Of a stretch of 64,000 nt of DNA, positions 48,316 through 57,451 are shown one piece after another. Each line of letters opens with the position of its first letter. Within the stretch, counting starts at the first letter, position 1. The notes below the pieces were generated by a model that was not told the origin of the DNA, did no database searches, and saw only the letters and a list, made by a program, of their open reading frames with translations. Position numbers and translations under genes: made by a program. Source of the stretch: DASUBN01 sp036000105 (GTDB taxonomy: Bacteria; Pseudomonadota; Gammaproteobacteria; Natronospirales; REEB76); assembly GCA_036000105.1 (NCBI GenBank), contig DASYGE010000004.1, positions 62,001 to 126,000 on the forward strand. Direction: 5' to 3'.

Positions 48316-49137
48316 ATGCGAAATCTCAAAGGCAAGACACTGTTCATCACAGGCGGCAGTCGCGGTATCGGCGAGGCCATCGCGCTGAGGGCGGCAGCCG
48401 ACGGCGCCAACCTGGTGATCGCCGCCAAGACCACCCGTCGCCATCCCAAGCTGCCGGGTACCATCTACACCGCCGCCGAAGCGGTGGAAAAAGCCGGTGG
48501 TCGCGCCCTGCCCGTCGCCATGGACGTGCGGGAGGAAGAATCTGTCGCATCTGCTATACAACAGGCGGTGGAGCATTTCGGCGGACTGGATATCCTGGTA
48601 AACAACGCCAGCGCGATCTTGCTCGCAGGCACCCTGGATACGCCCATGAAGCGTTATGACCTCATGAGCGAGGTCAACGTACGCGGGACCTACCTTTGCT
48701 CCCAGAAAGCGCTGCCGCATCTCCTGAAGGCCCCGAACCCGCACATCCTGAACCTGGCCCCGCCGATCAACCTCGCACCCAAATGGTTCCGCGATCACAC
48801 CGCCTACACCATCTCGAAGTACGGCATGAGCTTCTGCACCCTCGGGATGGCGGCGGAGTTCGCCGCCGACGGCGTGGCGGTGAACGCGCTCTGGCCGCGC
48901 ACGGTGATCGCCACCGCCGCTGTCGCCATGCTGGGTGGAAAAGTGCAGAAGGAGTATTGCCGCCTGCCCTCCATCGTGGCGGACGCGGCCCACGCGCTGC
49001 TCACCCGCGAGAGCCGCGGATGCACCGGCAACTTCTTCATAGATGAAGAGGTGCTGCGCAGCGAGGGCATATCCGACTTCATCCGCTATTCAGTGGCGCC
49101 GGACAGGCCCCTGACCCCGGATTTCTTCCTCGACTGA
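48316..49137 (+). CDS. HSDL2-like short-chain dehydrogenase/reductase
   Basis: A 273-residue SDR. Cofactor site TLFITGGSRGIGEAIALRA (TGxxxGxG, about residues 12-18), DILVNNASAI, active-site YTISKYG (Tyr/Lys), and HSDL2-type wording FRDHTAYTISKYGMSFC, ALWPRTVIATAAVAMLGG and GNFFIDEEVLRSEGI. Human HSDL2-like proteins read SPPLNL where this one reads APPINL, so the residue at the usual catalytic Ser position may differ. In animals HSDL2 is peroxisomal and linked to lipid metabolism; in bacteria the substrate is unknown. It is followed 25 bases later by a UspA gene. Confidence 0.85.
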   Translation: MRNLKGKTLFITGGSRGIGEAIALRAAADGANLVIAAKTTRRHPKLPGTIYTAAEAVEKAGGRALPVAMDVREEESVASAIQQAVEHFGGLDILVNNASAILLAGTLDTPMKRYDLMSEVNVRGTYLCSQKALPHLLKAPNPHILNLAPPINLAPKWFRDHTAYTISKYGMSFCTLGMAAEFAADGVAVNALWPRTVIATAAVAMLGGKVQKEYCRLPSIVADAAHALLTRESRGCTGNFFIDEEVLRSEGISDFIRYSVAPDRPLTPDFFLD

Positions 49138-49162
49138 ACCTGAGAACCGCAGGAGATCCCCC

Positions 49163-49648
49163 ATGGCATACCGCAACATCCTATTGGCCTATGACGGCAG
49201 CAGCGAAGGCCGGCGCGCCCTGCTGGAAGGCACGGAGATCGCCAAGCGCTTCGATGCCATGACCCATCTGCTGGCGGTGATCAAACCGGATGTCGGCACC
49301 GGCATGGCCCAGGGGCTCGCAGCGGCGGAACCCGGCGAGAAGACCCAGTACTACCAGGGCACCCTTAACGAGGGGGTAAAGTTCCTCAAGAGCCACGGCC
49401 TCGAAGCCGAGGGCCATGTGGTGCACGGGGAGCCGGTGGACGAGATAGTGAAGTTCGCGAAACGGGTCTCGGCAGATCTCGTGGTGGTAGGTCACCGCAC
49501 CCGCGGGACGCTCGCCCGCTGGTGGACCACGCCCACCAGCATGTCTCTGTTGGACAAGTTGGAATGCAGCCTGCTCATCGGCATGCAGGAAGCCGATCTC
49601 AGCGTGTTGCCTACGGCGGAGCTAATACGCCGCCAGCGGCTCAGGTGA
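49163..49648 (+). CDS. universal stress protein (UspA family)
   Basis: A 161-residue single Usp domain. YRNILLAYDGSSEGRRALLEG at the start and ADLVVVGHRTRGTLARWW near residue 110 correspond to the ATP-binding fold, but the usual G-x2-G-x9-G-S/T loop is changed (WWTTPTSMSLL), so nucleotide binding is uncertain. Likely cytoplasmic stress protein. GGAGA precedes the ATG. Its last 8 bases overlap the convergent YgjP-type peptidase gene. Confidence 0.85.
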   Translation: MAYRNILLAYDGSSEGRRALLEGTEIAKRFDAMTHLLAVIKPDVGTGMAQGLAAAEPGEKTQYYQGTLNEGVKFLKSHGLEAEGHVVHGEPVDEIVKFAKRVSADLVVVGHRTRGTLARWWTTPTSMSLLDKLECSLLIGMQEADLSVLPTAELIRRQRLR

Positions 49649-50354
49649 TCTCCAGCCAGGCAGGCACGTCGCGCCAGGATTCGCCCAGCTCCTGATCCAG
49701 CGCCCGATAGTTCGGCTCGCACACCTCCACCAGCTTCCAGAAGCGCGCAGAGTGATCGAGATGCCGGGTATGGGACAACTCATGGATGATGAGGTAGCGC
49801 ACCAGCTCCGGTTCAAGGAACAGCAGCTTGTAGTTGAGGCTGAGTGTCCCGCGCGATGAACAGCTGCCCCAGCGGCTGCTCTGGCCGCGGATCTGCAGTT
49901 GCTTGTAGCTGAAACCCGTCACCTGGCAGAGCTCTGCCACGTAATCCAGGAAATACACCCGGGCGCGCTCCGTCAACCAGCGCCGCAGGGCCTGGCGCGC
50001 CGCCTTCTCGTCATGCCCGTCGTAATGCACCGTGAGCGTGGGACCCGAAACCGTCACCCGGGCACGTGCACCTCCACGGCTGCGATAGTGCACTGCCCAG
50101 TGTTCGTCTGTGGCGCGCATCTCCAGGGATTTCGGCAGGGTGAGATCCGCATCCACGATCTGCTCGCGCATGCGCTTCCAGGTATCGCGGATCCATTCAC
50201 GGTGCTTGGCGACGAAGGCCCGCGCGCGCTCACGGCTCACGTGCCGGGGGATGACCACTTCTATCCCCTGCCAGGGCGTGATGCGCACTTGCAACGACTT
50301 GGCCCGTGGGCTGCGGCGCCAGTGATAAGCCAGGGAACCTTGCATGCTGTTCAT
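49641..50354 (-). CDS. YgjP/WLM-type (M48-like) metallopeptidase
   Basis: A 237-residue protein of the DUF45/YgjP family: RRSPRAKSLQVRITPWQGIEV at the start, QIRGQSSRWGSCSSRGTLSLN and the zinc motif YLIIHELSHTRHLDHSARFW (HELSH about residues 190-194, third ligand in the following H-x3-FW region). These are soluble minigluzincin-like peptidases of unclear substrate. A second ATG nine bases downstream could be the start. It lies convergent to the UspA gene. Confidence 0.88.
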   Translation of the reverse strand: MNSMQGSLAYHWRRSPRAKSLQVRITPWQGIEVVIPRHVSRERARAFVAKHREWIRDTWKRMREQIVDADLTLPKSLEMRATDEHWAVHYRSRGGARARVTVSGPTLTVHYDGHDEKAARQALRRWLTERARVYFLDYVAELCQVTGFSYKQLQIRGQSSRWGSCSSRGTLSLNYKLLFLEPELVRYLIIHELSHTRHLDHSARFWKLVEVCEPNYRALDQELGESWRDVPAWLEIT

Positions 50355-50393
50355 CTCCGCGTCTATGCGTCCGGCATGCGCCTGCGCATCTCT

Positions 50394-51680
50394 CTAAGCC
50401 TGTTTCTTCTCCGCGTAGCCGTACTCTTCGCGTGCCGCGAGCACCGTCGATTCCGACTCGAACAATTCCGGCAGCACGAACTCAAACTCATGGCGGTGCA
50501 CCGACACGATGTCGCCGTGCTTGAGGGCGCGGTCCCCTGACACCCGGTCGCCGTTCACGAAGGTGCCGTTGATGCTGCCCTGATCTGTGATCCAGAAGGA
50601 GTGCCCGCGCCGTTCGATGAGTGCATGGCTGCGGCCTACGGTAGGTTCAGCGGCCACCACATACTGTACCTCGGGGTCGTAGCCTGCCACGCGGCCGATC
50701 ACCGTGGATTTCTCGCCCAGTTCGTAGCGCTTGATGTCGTTGGGATTGCTGATGTCGTACAACACCGCCTGCAGGCCCTCGTTGTGGCCGGGTGCGGTCT
50801 CGGTCTTGGGGAACAGAGCCTTCACCCCGCCCTTGCTCCATATGTAGTAGCCCGCGCCGCCCATGATGGACAGCACCAGGAGCGCCGCGATCCATATCCA
50901 TAGGGTGCGGCGCGACTGCTCTTCCACCTGCTGCATGTGGGTGAGCGGCGTGTTGAAACTGAAACCCTGGGGACCGGAAGCGATGGGCGCCGCTGGCGCG
51001 GCTTCTTCCTCGGGCTGCGGCGCAGCCTTGGGATTCGCCAGGGTGTCGCTGATCTGGGTGTAGATACCGCCGAGGTCGCCGGGCTGATAGGCGCGGTAGT
51101 ACCCGGCGCCGGTCTTCTCGGCCAGGGTCTGCAGGAGTTCGTAATCAGCCTGATCGGTGAAAGCGATGCCGAACACGCGCACGTGCTTCGATACCGCCTC
51201 AGGGATCAACGACTGGGTGATCCAGTGGATCTTGTCGCTGTCACGGGAGGCGTTGCCGACATCGACGTAACCATCGGTCATGAGCACGATGTATTTCTTG
51301 GCGTCGGCACGGCCGTGATTGTCCAGCTCATACAGGGCCCGTTCCAGGGCTGCGCCGGTATCGGTCCATTGGCCGCGGTAATCCAGGCGCTGCACCGCCG
51401 ACTGCACGCCGGCCCGGGCGCTGTCATCCACCGGGGTGAGCGGCATCAGCACCGTGGGCGTGGTGGCGAACTCGATGATGGCGATGCGGGTATCGGGGCC
51501 CAAGCGTCCCACGAAATCGGTGACTGCCTTGCCGGCCAGGCGCTCCGGGTCATTGGTGCGCATGCTGCCGGAGTTATCCAGCACCACCACCACATCCTGG
51601 GGAGCGGCGAGCGCGGACGTCGCGGTCGTCAGCCAAAGCCCCAATCCAAGGAATGCCAAGCCGCGGAATACGCTCTTCAC
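50394..51680 (-). CDS. von Willebrand A domain protein with C-terminal FHA domain
   Basis: A 428-residue protein beginning with GTG (GGAGG nine bases upstream). A signal peptide (about 1-25) precedes a VWA domain with intact MIDAS DNSGSM and later T/D residues (WTDTGAALERA, VLMTDGYVDVG), then a Pro/Glu-rich linker, one membrane helix (about 262-282) and a C-terminal FHA domain (VIGRVAGYDPEVQY, VGRSHALIERRG, GSINGTFVNGDRV). The VWA part should be periplasmic and the FHA part cytoplasmic, reading phospho-threonine inside. It could sense or scaffold an envelope complex. No kinase is nearby. Architecture sure, role unknown. Confidence 0.88.
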   Translation of the reverse strand: MKSVFRGLAFLGLGLWLTTATSALAAPQDVVVVLDNSGSMRTNDPERLAGKAVTDFVGRLGPDTRIAIIEFATTPTVLMPLTPVDDSARAGVQSAVQRLDYRGQWTDTGAALERALYELDNHGRADAKKYIVLMTDGYVDVGNASRDSDKIHWITQSLIPEAVSKHVRVFGIAFTDQADYELLQTLAEKTGAGYYRAYQPGDLGGIYTQISDTLANPKAAPQPEEEAAPAAPIASGPQGFSFNTPLTHMQQVEEQSRRTLWIWIAALLVLSIMGGAGYYIWSKGGVKALFPKTETAPGHNEGLQAVLYDISNPNDIKRYELGEKSTVIGRVAGYDPEVQYVVAAEPTVGRSHALIERRGHSFWITDQGSINGTFVNGDRVSGDRALKHGDIVSVHRHEFEFVLPELFESESTVLAAREEYGYAEKKQA

Positions 51681-51825
51681 CCGTTCAAGCCTCCACCCTG
51701 TTTGGACTCATTGTAGCGGGCGCCGGGCTGAAACCCGAGTGCCAAAAAATCATTTAGCGTAAGAGCTTATAAGGGGTTCTTAAAGCGGTTTTCCCAAGCG
51801 CTTCAAGCAGATAGGCCCGAAATGT

Positions 51826-52236
51826 CTAAAATTTCACCAATCCCCATACGGCCGCGCCCAGCAGGTAAAGGGTGGCCCCCACCCCCAGTATCCAGCTGAT
51901 CACCCGGGGCCAGACGAGCCCCCGGATATAGACCGGCATATGTACCAGCCGGGCGATGGCAAACAGGCCCGCCGCGAGATGGGTGCCGCGGTCGAAGCCG
52001 CCCGTGAGGGCGAGCAATAGCACCGCCACGGCGAAGCCCGGGAAATTCTCCTTAAGATTCTCGTGGGCGCGCGACGCCCGCTGGCCCCACTCCGGTAGGG
52101 GCGGCAATCCCGCAACGGAGCGGTTGGACAAGAGCCAGCCCCAGCCATAAGTCTGGAACTTGCACACCGAGGCGGGCAGCCAGGCCAGACTGAACAGGAG
52201 CGTCATGAGTGCCAACATCTGCAATTCAAAAGCCAT
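51826..52236 (-). CDS. MAPEG family membrane protein
   Basis: A 136-residue protein with four hydrophobic helices and the MAPEG motif RASRAHENLKENFPGFAVAV (about residues 53-72). Family members range from glutathione transferases and leukotriene synthases to bacterial proteins of unknown role; bacterial ones like this are often annotated only by fold. Transcribed alone; the 145 bases downstream of it, toward the VWA gene start, include a TACAAT -10-like site for that gene and an AT-rich tract. Confidence 0.85.
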   Translation of the reverse strand: MAFELQMLALMTLLFSLAWLPASVCKFQTYGWGWLLSNRSVAGLPPLPEWGQRASRAHENLKENFPGFAVAVLLLALTGGFDRGTHLAAGLFAIARLVHMPVYIRGLVWPRVISWILGVGATLYLLGAAVWGLVKF

Positions 52237-52302
52237 GTGCTGTTCCCCACGTCATTGGTGCTTTTTGGGATTGTACGCGCGGGCAGGCCGGGTTTGGCGT
52301 AC

Positions 52303-52331
52303 TCGACAGGCCGGAGGGCAGGTCGGATAAT
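52303..52331 (+). promoter_or_regulatory. sigma70 promoter of the ABC exporter operon
   Basis: TCGACA (52303-52308) and GATAAT (52326-52331), spacer exactly 17 bases, each 5/6 to consensus. Transcription would start near 52338, only 17 bases before the ATG at 52355. The best-scoring promoter by eye in the window. Confidence 0.65.
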
Positions 52332-52354
52332 GCGCGTTCCTCATCGGCAAACCC

Positions 52355-53233
52355 ATGTCATCCATCCTCGAAGTCCACCAGCTGGTGAAGAAGTACCCCG
52401 GCGTCACCGCCGTGGACAGCATCGATTTCGCGGTGCAGACCGGTGAATGCTTCGGGTTGTTGGGGCCGAACGGCGCCGGCAAGACCACTACAGTCGAGAT
52501 CATGGAAGGCATCACCCGCCCGACCTCCGGCGAGGTGCGCTACCGGGGCGAACCGGTGGACGCGCGCTTCCGCCGGGAAGTGGGCATCCAATTCCAATCC
52601 ACGGCACTGCAGGACTTCCTCACGGTGCGCGAGACCCTGCAGCTCTTCCGCAGCTTCTACAGCCGCGGCCTGGAGATAGACGAACTCACCCGGCTCTGCA
52701 CTCTGGGGGAATACCTGGACCGGGATGCGCGCAAGCTCTCCGGCGGCCAACGCCAGCGCTTGCTGCTGGCCCTTGCCCTGGTGAACGATCCTGAAGTGCT
52801 GTTCCTGGACGAACCCACCACGGGCCTGGACCCCCAGGCGCGACGCAACTTCTGGGATCTGATCCGCGCCATCAAGGCGCGCAACAAGACCGTGATCCTC
52901 ACCACCCATTACATGGAAGAGGCCTTCCTGCTCTGCGACCGCATTGCCATCATGGACCACGGCCATATCATCGCCGAAGGTCCGCCCGCGACCCTGCTCG
53001 CCAAGCACTTCCATGATGTGATACTGCAGATACCCAAGGCGGATTTCGGCTCCACAGAACTCGGCATGGAGACGCTGGACGCCGGCGAGAACATCGAGAT
53101 ATCCACCAGTGACGTGGACGACACCCTGCAGAAGCTGATGCAGAAGCGCGTCTCCCTGGCCCGCCTGCAGATCCGCGCCCGCACCCTGGAAGACCTGTTC
53201 CTGGAGCTCACCGGCAAGGAACTCAGGGCATGA
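52355..53233 (+). CDS. ABC transporter ATP-binding protein (drug/lipid export type)
   Basis: A 292-residue ATPase of the CcmA/NatA/DrrA type: Walker A GLLGPNGAGKTTTVEIM (about residues 34-50), Q-loop FQSTALQDFLTVRET, signature LSGGQRQRLLLALAL, Walker B VLFLDEPTTGLD, H-loop TTHYMEEA. A C-terminal extension (VSLARLQIRARTLEDLFLELTGKELR) is typical of exporters with ABC-2 permeases. Coupled to the permease gene by ATGA overlap. Substrate unknown. Confidence 0.92.
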   Translation: MSSILEVHQLVKKYPGVTAVDSIDFAVQTGECFGLLGPNGAGKTTTVEIMEGITRPTSGEVRYRGEPVDARFRREVGIQFQSTALQDFLTVRETLQLFRSFYSRGLEIDELTRLCTLGEYLDRDARKLSGGQRQRLLLALALVNDPEVLFLDEPTTGLDPQARRNFWDLIRAIKARNKTVILTTHYMEEAFLLCDRIAIMDHGHIIAEGPPATLLAKHFHDVILQIPKADFGSTELGMETLDAGENIEISTSDVDDTLQKLMQKRVSLARLQIRARTLEDLFLELTGKELRA

Positions 53234-54252
53234 TCCAGCGCTTCCTCGCGGTGCTCAAGGCGCGCAATCGGGAATTCGTCCGGGATCGGGCGGCCTTGGG
53301 CTGGAACGTGGCCATGCCGGCGCTGATCGTCATCGGCATGTGGCTCATCTTCTCCGGGGGTGAGAAACCCCTGTTCAAGGTGGCGGTGCTGAACGGCACC
53401 ACCCAGCTTTCCCAGATAGACAACGCTTTCCTCAAGACCCGCTATGTGGAGTTCTACACGGTCAGCGACGAGACCCAGGTCCAATCCAAGGTGGCCCACA
53501 ACCAGGTGGATATGGTGCTGGACTTGCGCACGCCCAAGACGCCCAGCTATTGGGTGAACGAGACTTCACCGAAAGGCTATGTGCTGGAGAAGATACTGGC
53601 GGGCGAGACCGATGCCCATTACACCCGCGCCACCGTCAGCGGTCGGGCCATCAATTACGTGGACTGGCTCATCCCCGGCGTGCTCGGCATGAACATGATG
53701 TTCTCCTGCCTGTTCGGCGTGGGTTACGTGATCGTGCGCTACCGCAAGAACGGCTTCCTGAAACGCCTGAACGCCACGCCCCTCAAGGCTTTCGAGTTCA
53801 TCGCGGCGCAGGTGACTTCGCGGCTCCTGCTCATCATGAGCATCACGGTGGCGGTGTTCATCGGCACCCTCTGGCTCATCGGCTTCTACATGGCTGGTAG
53901 TTATCTAACGCTGCTGCTCGTGGCAGTGATGGGTGCGGCCAGCATGATCTCCCTGGGACTCCTGGTGGCAGCCCGGGTGGGCAGCGAGGAATTCGCCGGC
54001 GGCCTGCTGAACCTGGCCTCCTGGCCCATGATGTTCCTGTCCGGCGTGTGGTTCTCTCTCGAAGGTTCACCGGAGTGGATACAGCGGGTCGCGAAGATAT
54101 TCCCCCTGACCCAGATGCTGGATGGCGCCCGCAAGGTGATGCTGGATGGCCAGGGTCTCGCAGACATCTGGCCGCAGCTCTTGTCCCTCGGCTGCATGAC
54201 CACCCTCTTCCTGTGCCTGGGTTCCTTCGGCTTCAAGTGGAAGAACGAATAG
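53230..54252 (+). CDS. ABC-2 type permease
   Basis: A 340-residue protein with an N-terminal helix, a large external domain (about residues 55-175) and about five C-terminal membrane helices, including LIPGVLGMNMMFSCLFGVGYVIV, read here over positions 150-172, and WPMMFLSGVWFSLEGSPEWIQ-type re-entrant region at about 270. This is the DrrB/YhhJ-like layout. It forms an exporter with the preceding ATPase. Substrate unknown; neighbours give no clue. Confidence 0.88.
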   Translation: MIQRFLAVLKARNREFVRDRAALGWNVAMPALIVIGMWLIFSGGEKPLFKVAVLNGTTQLSQIDNAFLKTRYVEFYTVSDETQVQSKVAHNQVDMVLDLRTPKTPSYWVNETSPKGYVLEKILAGETDAHYTRATVSGRAINYVDWLIPGVLGMNMMFSCLFGVGYVIVRYRKNGFLKRLNATPLKAFEFIAAQVTSRLLLIMSITVAVFIGTLWLIGFYMAGSYLTLLLVAVMGAASMISLGLLVAARVGSEEFAGGLLNLASWPMMFLSGVWFSLEGSPEWIQRVAKIFPLTQMLDGARKVMLDGQGLADIWPQLLSLGCMTTLFLCLGSFGFKWKNE

Positions 54253-54299
54253 GCTCACAGCACTGCTGCGAACACACGTACACGGATGTGCGGGCGTTG

Positions 54300-54318
54300 C
54301 CTCCTGCGGAACAGGAGG
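54300..54318 (+). other. CCTCCTG/CAGGAGG stem-loop
   Basis: A perfect 7-bp inverted repeat with loop CGGAA, between the ABC permease and mtfA. It lacks a T tract, so it is not a standard terminator. It contains both a Shine-Dalgarno-like and an anti-Shine-Dalgarno-like half, but lies about 40 bases before the mtfA ATG, too far to act on that start directly. Confidence 0.4.
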
Positions 54319-54360
54319 TCGGACCCTTCCATCAGCGGTTTCCGCCCCCATAATCTGCTT

Positions 54361-55122
54361 ATGCTCTCCCTACTCCGCCGCTGGCGTGAACGGCGCATCC
54401 TGGCGCGCCACTCTATCGCCGAAGCCGACTGGCGCGAGGCGCTTGAAGCCCCCTGTCTGCAACGTCTATCCGTTTCCGAGCAGGCCCGCCTCAGGGTGCT
54501 CGCGACCTTCCTCCTGCACGAGAAAGCCCTGGAGCCGGTACAAGGCTTGAGCCTGACGAGCGCCATGCGGGCGCGCCTCGCCGCACTCGCCTGCCTGCCC
54601 ATCCTCAACCTGGGACTACGCTGGTACCGGGACTGGCACTCCATCGTGCTCTACCCGGATCTGTTCGTGCCCAAGCGGGAAGTGGTGGATGCCGCCGGGG
54701 TGATACACCGGGTCCACGCGCCCCTCTTGGGCGAAGCCTGGCAACGGGGACCGGTGATCCTTTCCTGGGCGGGGGTGGCGGAGAGCGGCGCTCCGCCGGG
54801 ACACAACGTGGTAATCCACGAGCTGGCCCACAAACTGGACATGCTGAACGGCGAGGCCAACGGCTTCCCGCCGCTGCATGGGCGCATGAGCCGGCGCACC
54901 TGGTCCCGCACTTTCCAGGCGGCGTATCAGGCCCTGGAGCGGCGCATGGCCATGGGTTACCCACCGCCCCTGAACCCTTACGCCCTGGAGAACCCGGGCG
55001 AGTTCTTCGCGGTGGCGAGCGAAGCGTTCTTCGAGACGCCGCGGGTCATACGGGATTTCGATCCCGCGCTATATAAGCAGCTCAGCCTCTTCTACAAGCA
55101 GCAACCCATCAGCGCTCTATAG
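54361..55122 (+). CDS. mtfA: MtfA-like zinc-dependent peptidase
   Basis: A 253-residue protein starting MLSLLRRWRERRILARHSIAE; the upstream in-frame ATG would add an unrelated Arg/Cys-rich stretch. Family motifs: VLYPDLFVPKREVVDAAGVIHR, zinc site VIHELAHKLDMLNGEANGFP (HELAH) and ALENPGEFFAVASEAFFETP. In E. coli MtfA is an aminopeptidase that binds the Mlc repressor and so eases glucose PTS repression; no Mlc is seen here. Its stop codon is shared with the opposite-strand permease gene through the palindrome CTATAG. Confidence 0.9.
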   Translation: MLSLLRRWRERRILARHSIAEADWREALEAPCLQRLSVSEQARLRVLATFLLHEKALEPVQGLSLTSAMRARLAALACLPILNLGLRWYRDWHSIVLYPDLFVPKREVVDAAGVIHRVHAPLLGEAWQRGPVILSWAGVAESGAPPGHNVVIHELAHKLDMLNGEANGFPPLHGRMSRRTWSRTFQAAYQALERRMAMGYPPPLNPYALENPGEFFAVASEAFFETPRVIRDFDPALYKQLSLFYKQQPISAL

Positions 55123-56307
55123 CTGCCGGAGGCTAGATGCGATAGGCATGCGCACTGCGCGCAAGGCTGGCAGCAACCCGCCCAGGAGACCCATGAGTAA
55201 GGCATATACGGCGCCGTGTATGAGCAGCGCCGGCGTGACCTGGAAGGAGAATGCCACTTGGGCGAAGTTCGAGCCCAGGGTGCTGGTCTCGATGCCGTTG
55301 AACAGGAAGTAGGCCAGGGCTCCGCCTAGGATCCCGCCCAGGAGACCCAGAAGCATGCCCTCCACCAGCACCGATATGAGCACCGGCGAACGCCCGAAGC
55401 CCAGCGCACGCAAGGTTGCGATCTCGGCGGCGCGGCTCGACACCGAGTTATACATGGTGTTGATGGCACCGAAGATCGCACCTATGCCCATGAGGAAGGC
55501 GATGAAGGCGCCGGCGCCGGTGATGAAGCTGTTCATGTTCTTGGACTGCTCGGCGTAGAAATCCGTCTCCCGCTCCACGCTCACGTTGAGCTGCGGGTTG
55601 CTGGTCAAGCTGTCCTTGAACTGCTGGAAGGCCGTGGGCGAAGCCAGTTTCACGAACACCGACTCCAGGGAGCTGCCGCGTTTGTAAGCGGCCTGCATCA
55701 CCGTAAGATCGCCCCACACTTCCGAGGAATAGACGCCACCATCGTCGAAGACCCCGACGATGTTCCACTTGTAGGGACCTGAGTGGATCACGTCCCCCAG
55801 GGCGAAGCCTTTGTATTCATGGGAAGCGCGCAGGCCGACGATCACTTCGTTCAGGCCCGGCTGGAAGTTGCGCCCGGCGACGATGTGCACCTTGTCGTGC
55901 ACCTGGAACACGTTGCTGTCCACGCCACGGAACGGCACGTTGGCGTCCAGTCCGGTATCCACCTTGGGCATGCTGAGCTGCACCAGGAGTTCATCCGAGG
56001 CCAGGGGGCCGCTGGTGGTGGGCTGGATGCCCGGTGCTTCGGCCACGAGCTTGGCGTCGTTCACGCTCAGCACGCTGTTGACCTCGGCACCGGCGCCGCC
56101 GCGCATGACGATGACCACGTCAGGCGAGCCGGATTCCCGCAGGGTGGCATTGAAGCCGTCGCGGATGGCGAACACCGCGACGAACACCATGATCACCCCG
56201 GTGAAGCCGATGACAGCCACCAGGGACGAATCCAGCCGCCCCTTCAGGTTGCGCAAGTTCAACAGACAGACCGTGTATAGCTGGTAGAACCAGTGCATGA
56301 GACCCAT
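55117..56307 (-). CDS. FtsX/MacB-type ABC permease (second permease of MacAB-like system)
   Basis: A 396-residue protein with one N-terminal helix (about 28-48), a periplasmic MacB-PCD-like domain (about 50-265) and three C-terminal helices with the FtsX segment SRAAEIATLRALGFGRSPVLIS (about residues 289-310). It starts one base after the first permease stop. Two non-identical permeases in tandem imply a heterodimeric transmembrane part. Likely exports or extracts an unknown hydrophobic substrate using ATP. Confidence 0.9.
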   Translation of the reverse strand: MGLMHWFYQLYTVCLLNLRNLKGRLDSSLVAVIGFTGVIMVFVAVFAIRDGFNATLRESGSPDVVIVMRGGAGAEVNSVLSVNDAKLVAEAPGIQPTTSGPLASDELLVQLSMPKVDTGLDANVPFRGVDSNVFQVHDKVHIVAGRNFQPGLNEVIVGLRASHEYKGFALGDVIHSGPYKWNIVGVFDDGGVYSSEVWGDLTVMQAAYKRGSSLESVFVKLASPTAFQQFKDSLTSNPQLNVSVERETDFYAEQSKNMNSFITGAGAFIAFLMGIGAIFGAINTMYNSVSSRAAEIATLRALGFGRSPVLISVLVEGMLLGLLGGILGGALAYFLFNGIETSTLGSNFAQVAFSFQVTPALLIHGAVYALLMGLLGGLLPALRAVRMPIASSLRQL

Positions 56308-56308
56308 A

Positions 56309-57451
56309 TCAGGCTCTCCTGAGGGCAGTAGCCACTTGCAGGCGCATGGCCTGGGCGGCGGGCAACAGACCGGCCAGCAGTCCGAGCAGCAACATCAGCA
56401 GGATGCCGAAGGCGATGCTGGACGCAGGGGTATGGAAGTCCTGCAGGAACGGCAGCTTGGAACCGATACCACCGGCGAACATGGCGCCCAGCAATATCCC
56501 GAGCACCCCGCCCAGGAAGGTGACCAGCAGGGATTCAGCCAGGATCATCAGGGCTATGCCGCGGCGGCCGAAACCCAAGGCCTTCAGCACCGCGAGTTCG
56601 CTCACCCGCTCGCGGATGGACTGGGCCATGGTGTTGGCAGTCACCAACAACATACTGAACAGCACGGCGGTGACGATGCCTGTGACGATCTTGCCGATGT
56701 TGCCCAGCATGGCGGCGAAGCCCTGCACGAAGGCTTTCTCCGTGGAGGTCTTGCTCTCTGCATCGGAGTTGGCGAACATCGTGTCTATCTGCTGGGCGAT
56801 GCTGCCGGCACGCTCCGGATCGGCGATCTTGAGCATGAACATACCCACCTGGTTGTTGCGGAAGGCGCGCGTGTCATCCAGGTATTTGTAGTGCATCAGG
56901 AGTTCGTCTTCCTGGCCGCCGTGATAGATGCCATCCACGGTCACATCCCAGGTGCTGTTGCCCTGCTTGTCGCGCCAGATGTTGGAGCGCAGCGGGAAAT
57001 GGTCGCCCACCTTCCAGCCATAATGCTTGGCCACCGACGGCCCGACGATCACGCCATCGTGGTCGTTGAGCCAGGCCTGTTCCTGTTCCGGCGGCAAGTG
57101 CATGTCGTCATGCACCTCCAGGAAAGTCTTGGCATCCACCCCGAAACCGGTAATGGGCTGGCGCGGGTCCTGGAAATAAGCACCCACCCATTCCTGCCAG
57201 GTGACCACCGCCACGCCGGGCACCGTGGCGATACGGTCCGCATAATTGATGGGCATGGAGTTGATCAGGCCTACCCGGTTGGTGACCACCAGGCGATCCG
57301 CGCCGGCGAGATCGATGCCGCCGGTGAAAGCCTGGCGCACTGCACCCAGCACCGCGAACAGCATGAAAGCGATCAACACCGAAAGCAGGGTGAACACGGT
57401 GCGCGCCTTGCGGCGCATCAGGTTGGCCCAGATGAGTGGTATGTACTTCAT
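56309..57451 (-). CDS. FtsX/MacB-type ABC permease (first permease of MacAB-like system)
   Basis: A 380-residue protein of the same architecture as its downstream neighbour: N-terminal IWANLMRRKARTVFTLLSVLI, a periplasmic domain (about 45-250) and three C-terminal helices with RERVSELAVLKALGFGRRGI. The two permeases are clearly diverged paralogues. The ATG overlaps the ATPase stop by four bases. Confidence 0.9.
   Translation of the reverse strand: MKYIPLIWANLMRRKARTVFTLLSVLIAFMLFAVLGAVRQAFTGGIDLAGADRLVVTNRVGLINSMPINYADRIATVPGVAVVTWQEWVGAYFQDPRQPITGFGVDAKTFLEVHDDMHLPPEQEQAWLNDHDGVIVGPSVAKHYGWKVGDHFPLRSNIWRDKQGNSTWDVTVDGIYHGGQEDELLMHYKYLDDTRAFRNNQVGMFMLKIADPERAGSIAQQIDTMFANSDAESKTSTEKAFVQGFAAMLGNIGKIVTGIVTAVLFSMLLVTANTMAQSIRERVSELAVLKALGFGRRGIALMILAESLLVTFLGGVLGILLGAMFAGGIGSKLPFLQDFHTPASSIAFGILLMLLLGLLAGLLPAAQAMRLQVATALRRA

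Noticed and set aside
48277..48993. N-terminal extension making the sulfurtransferase a 522-residue protein
   Set aside because: It runs through the promoter gap and the divergent SDR gene; rhodanese homology begins at 48276.
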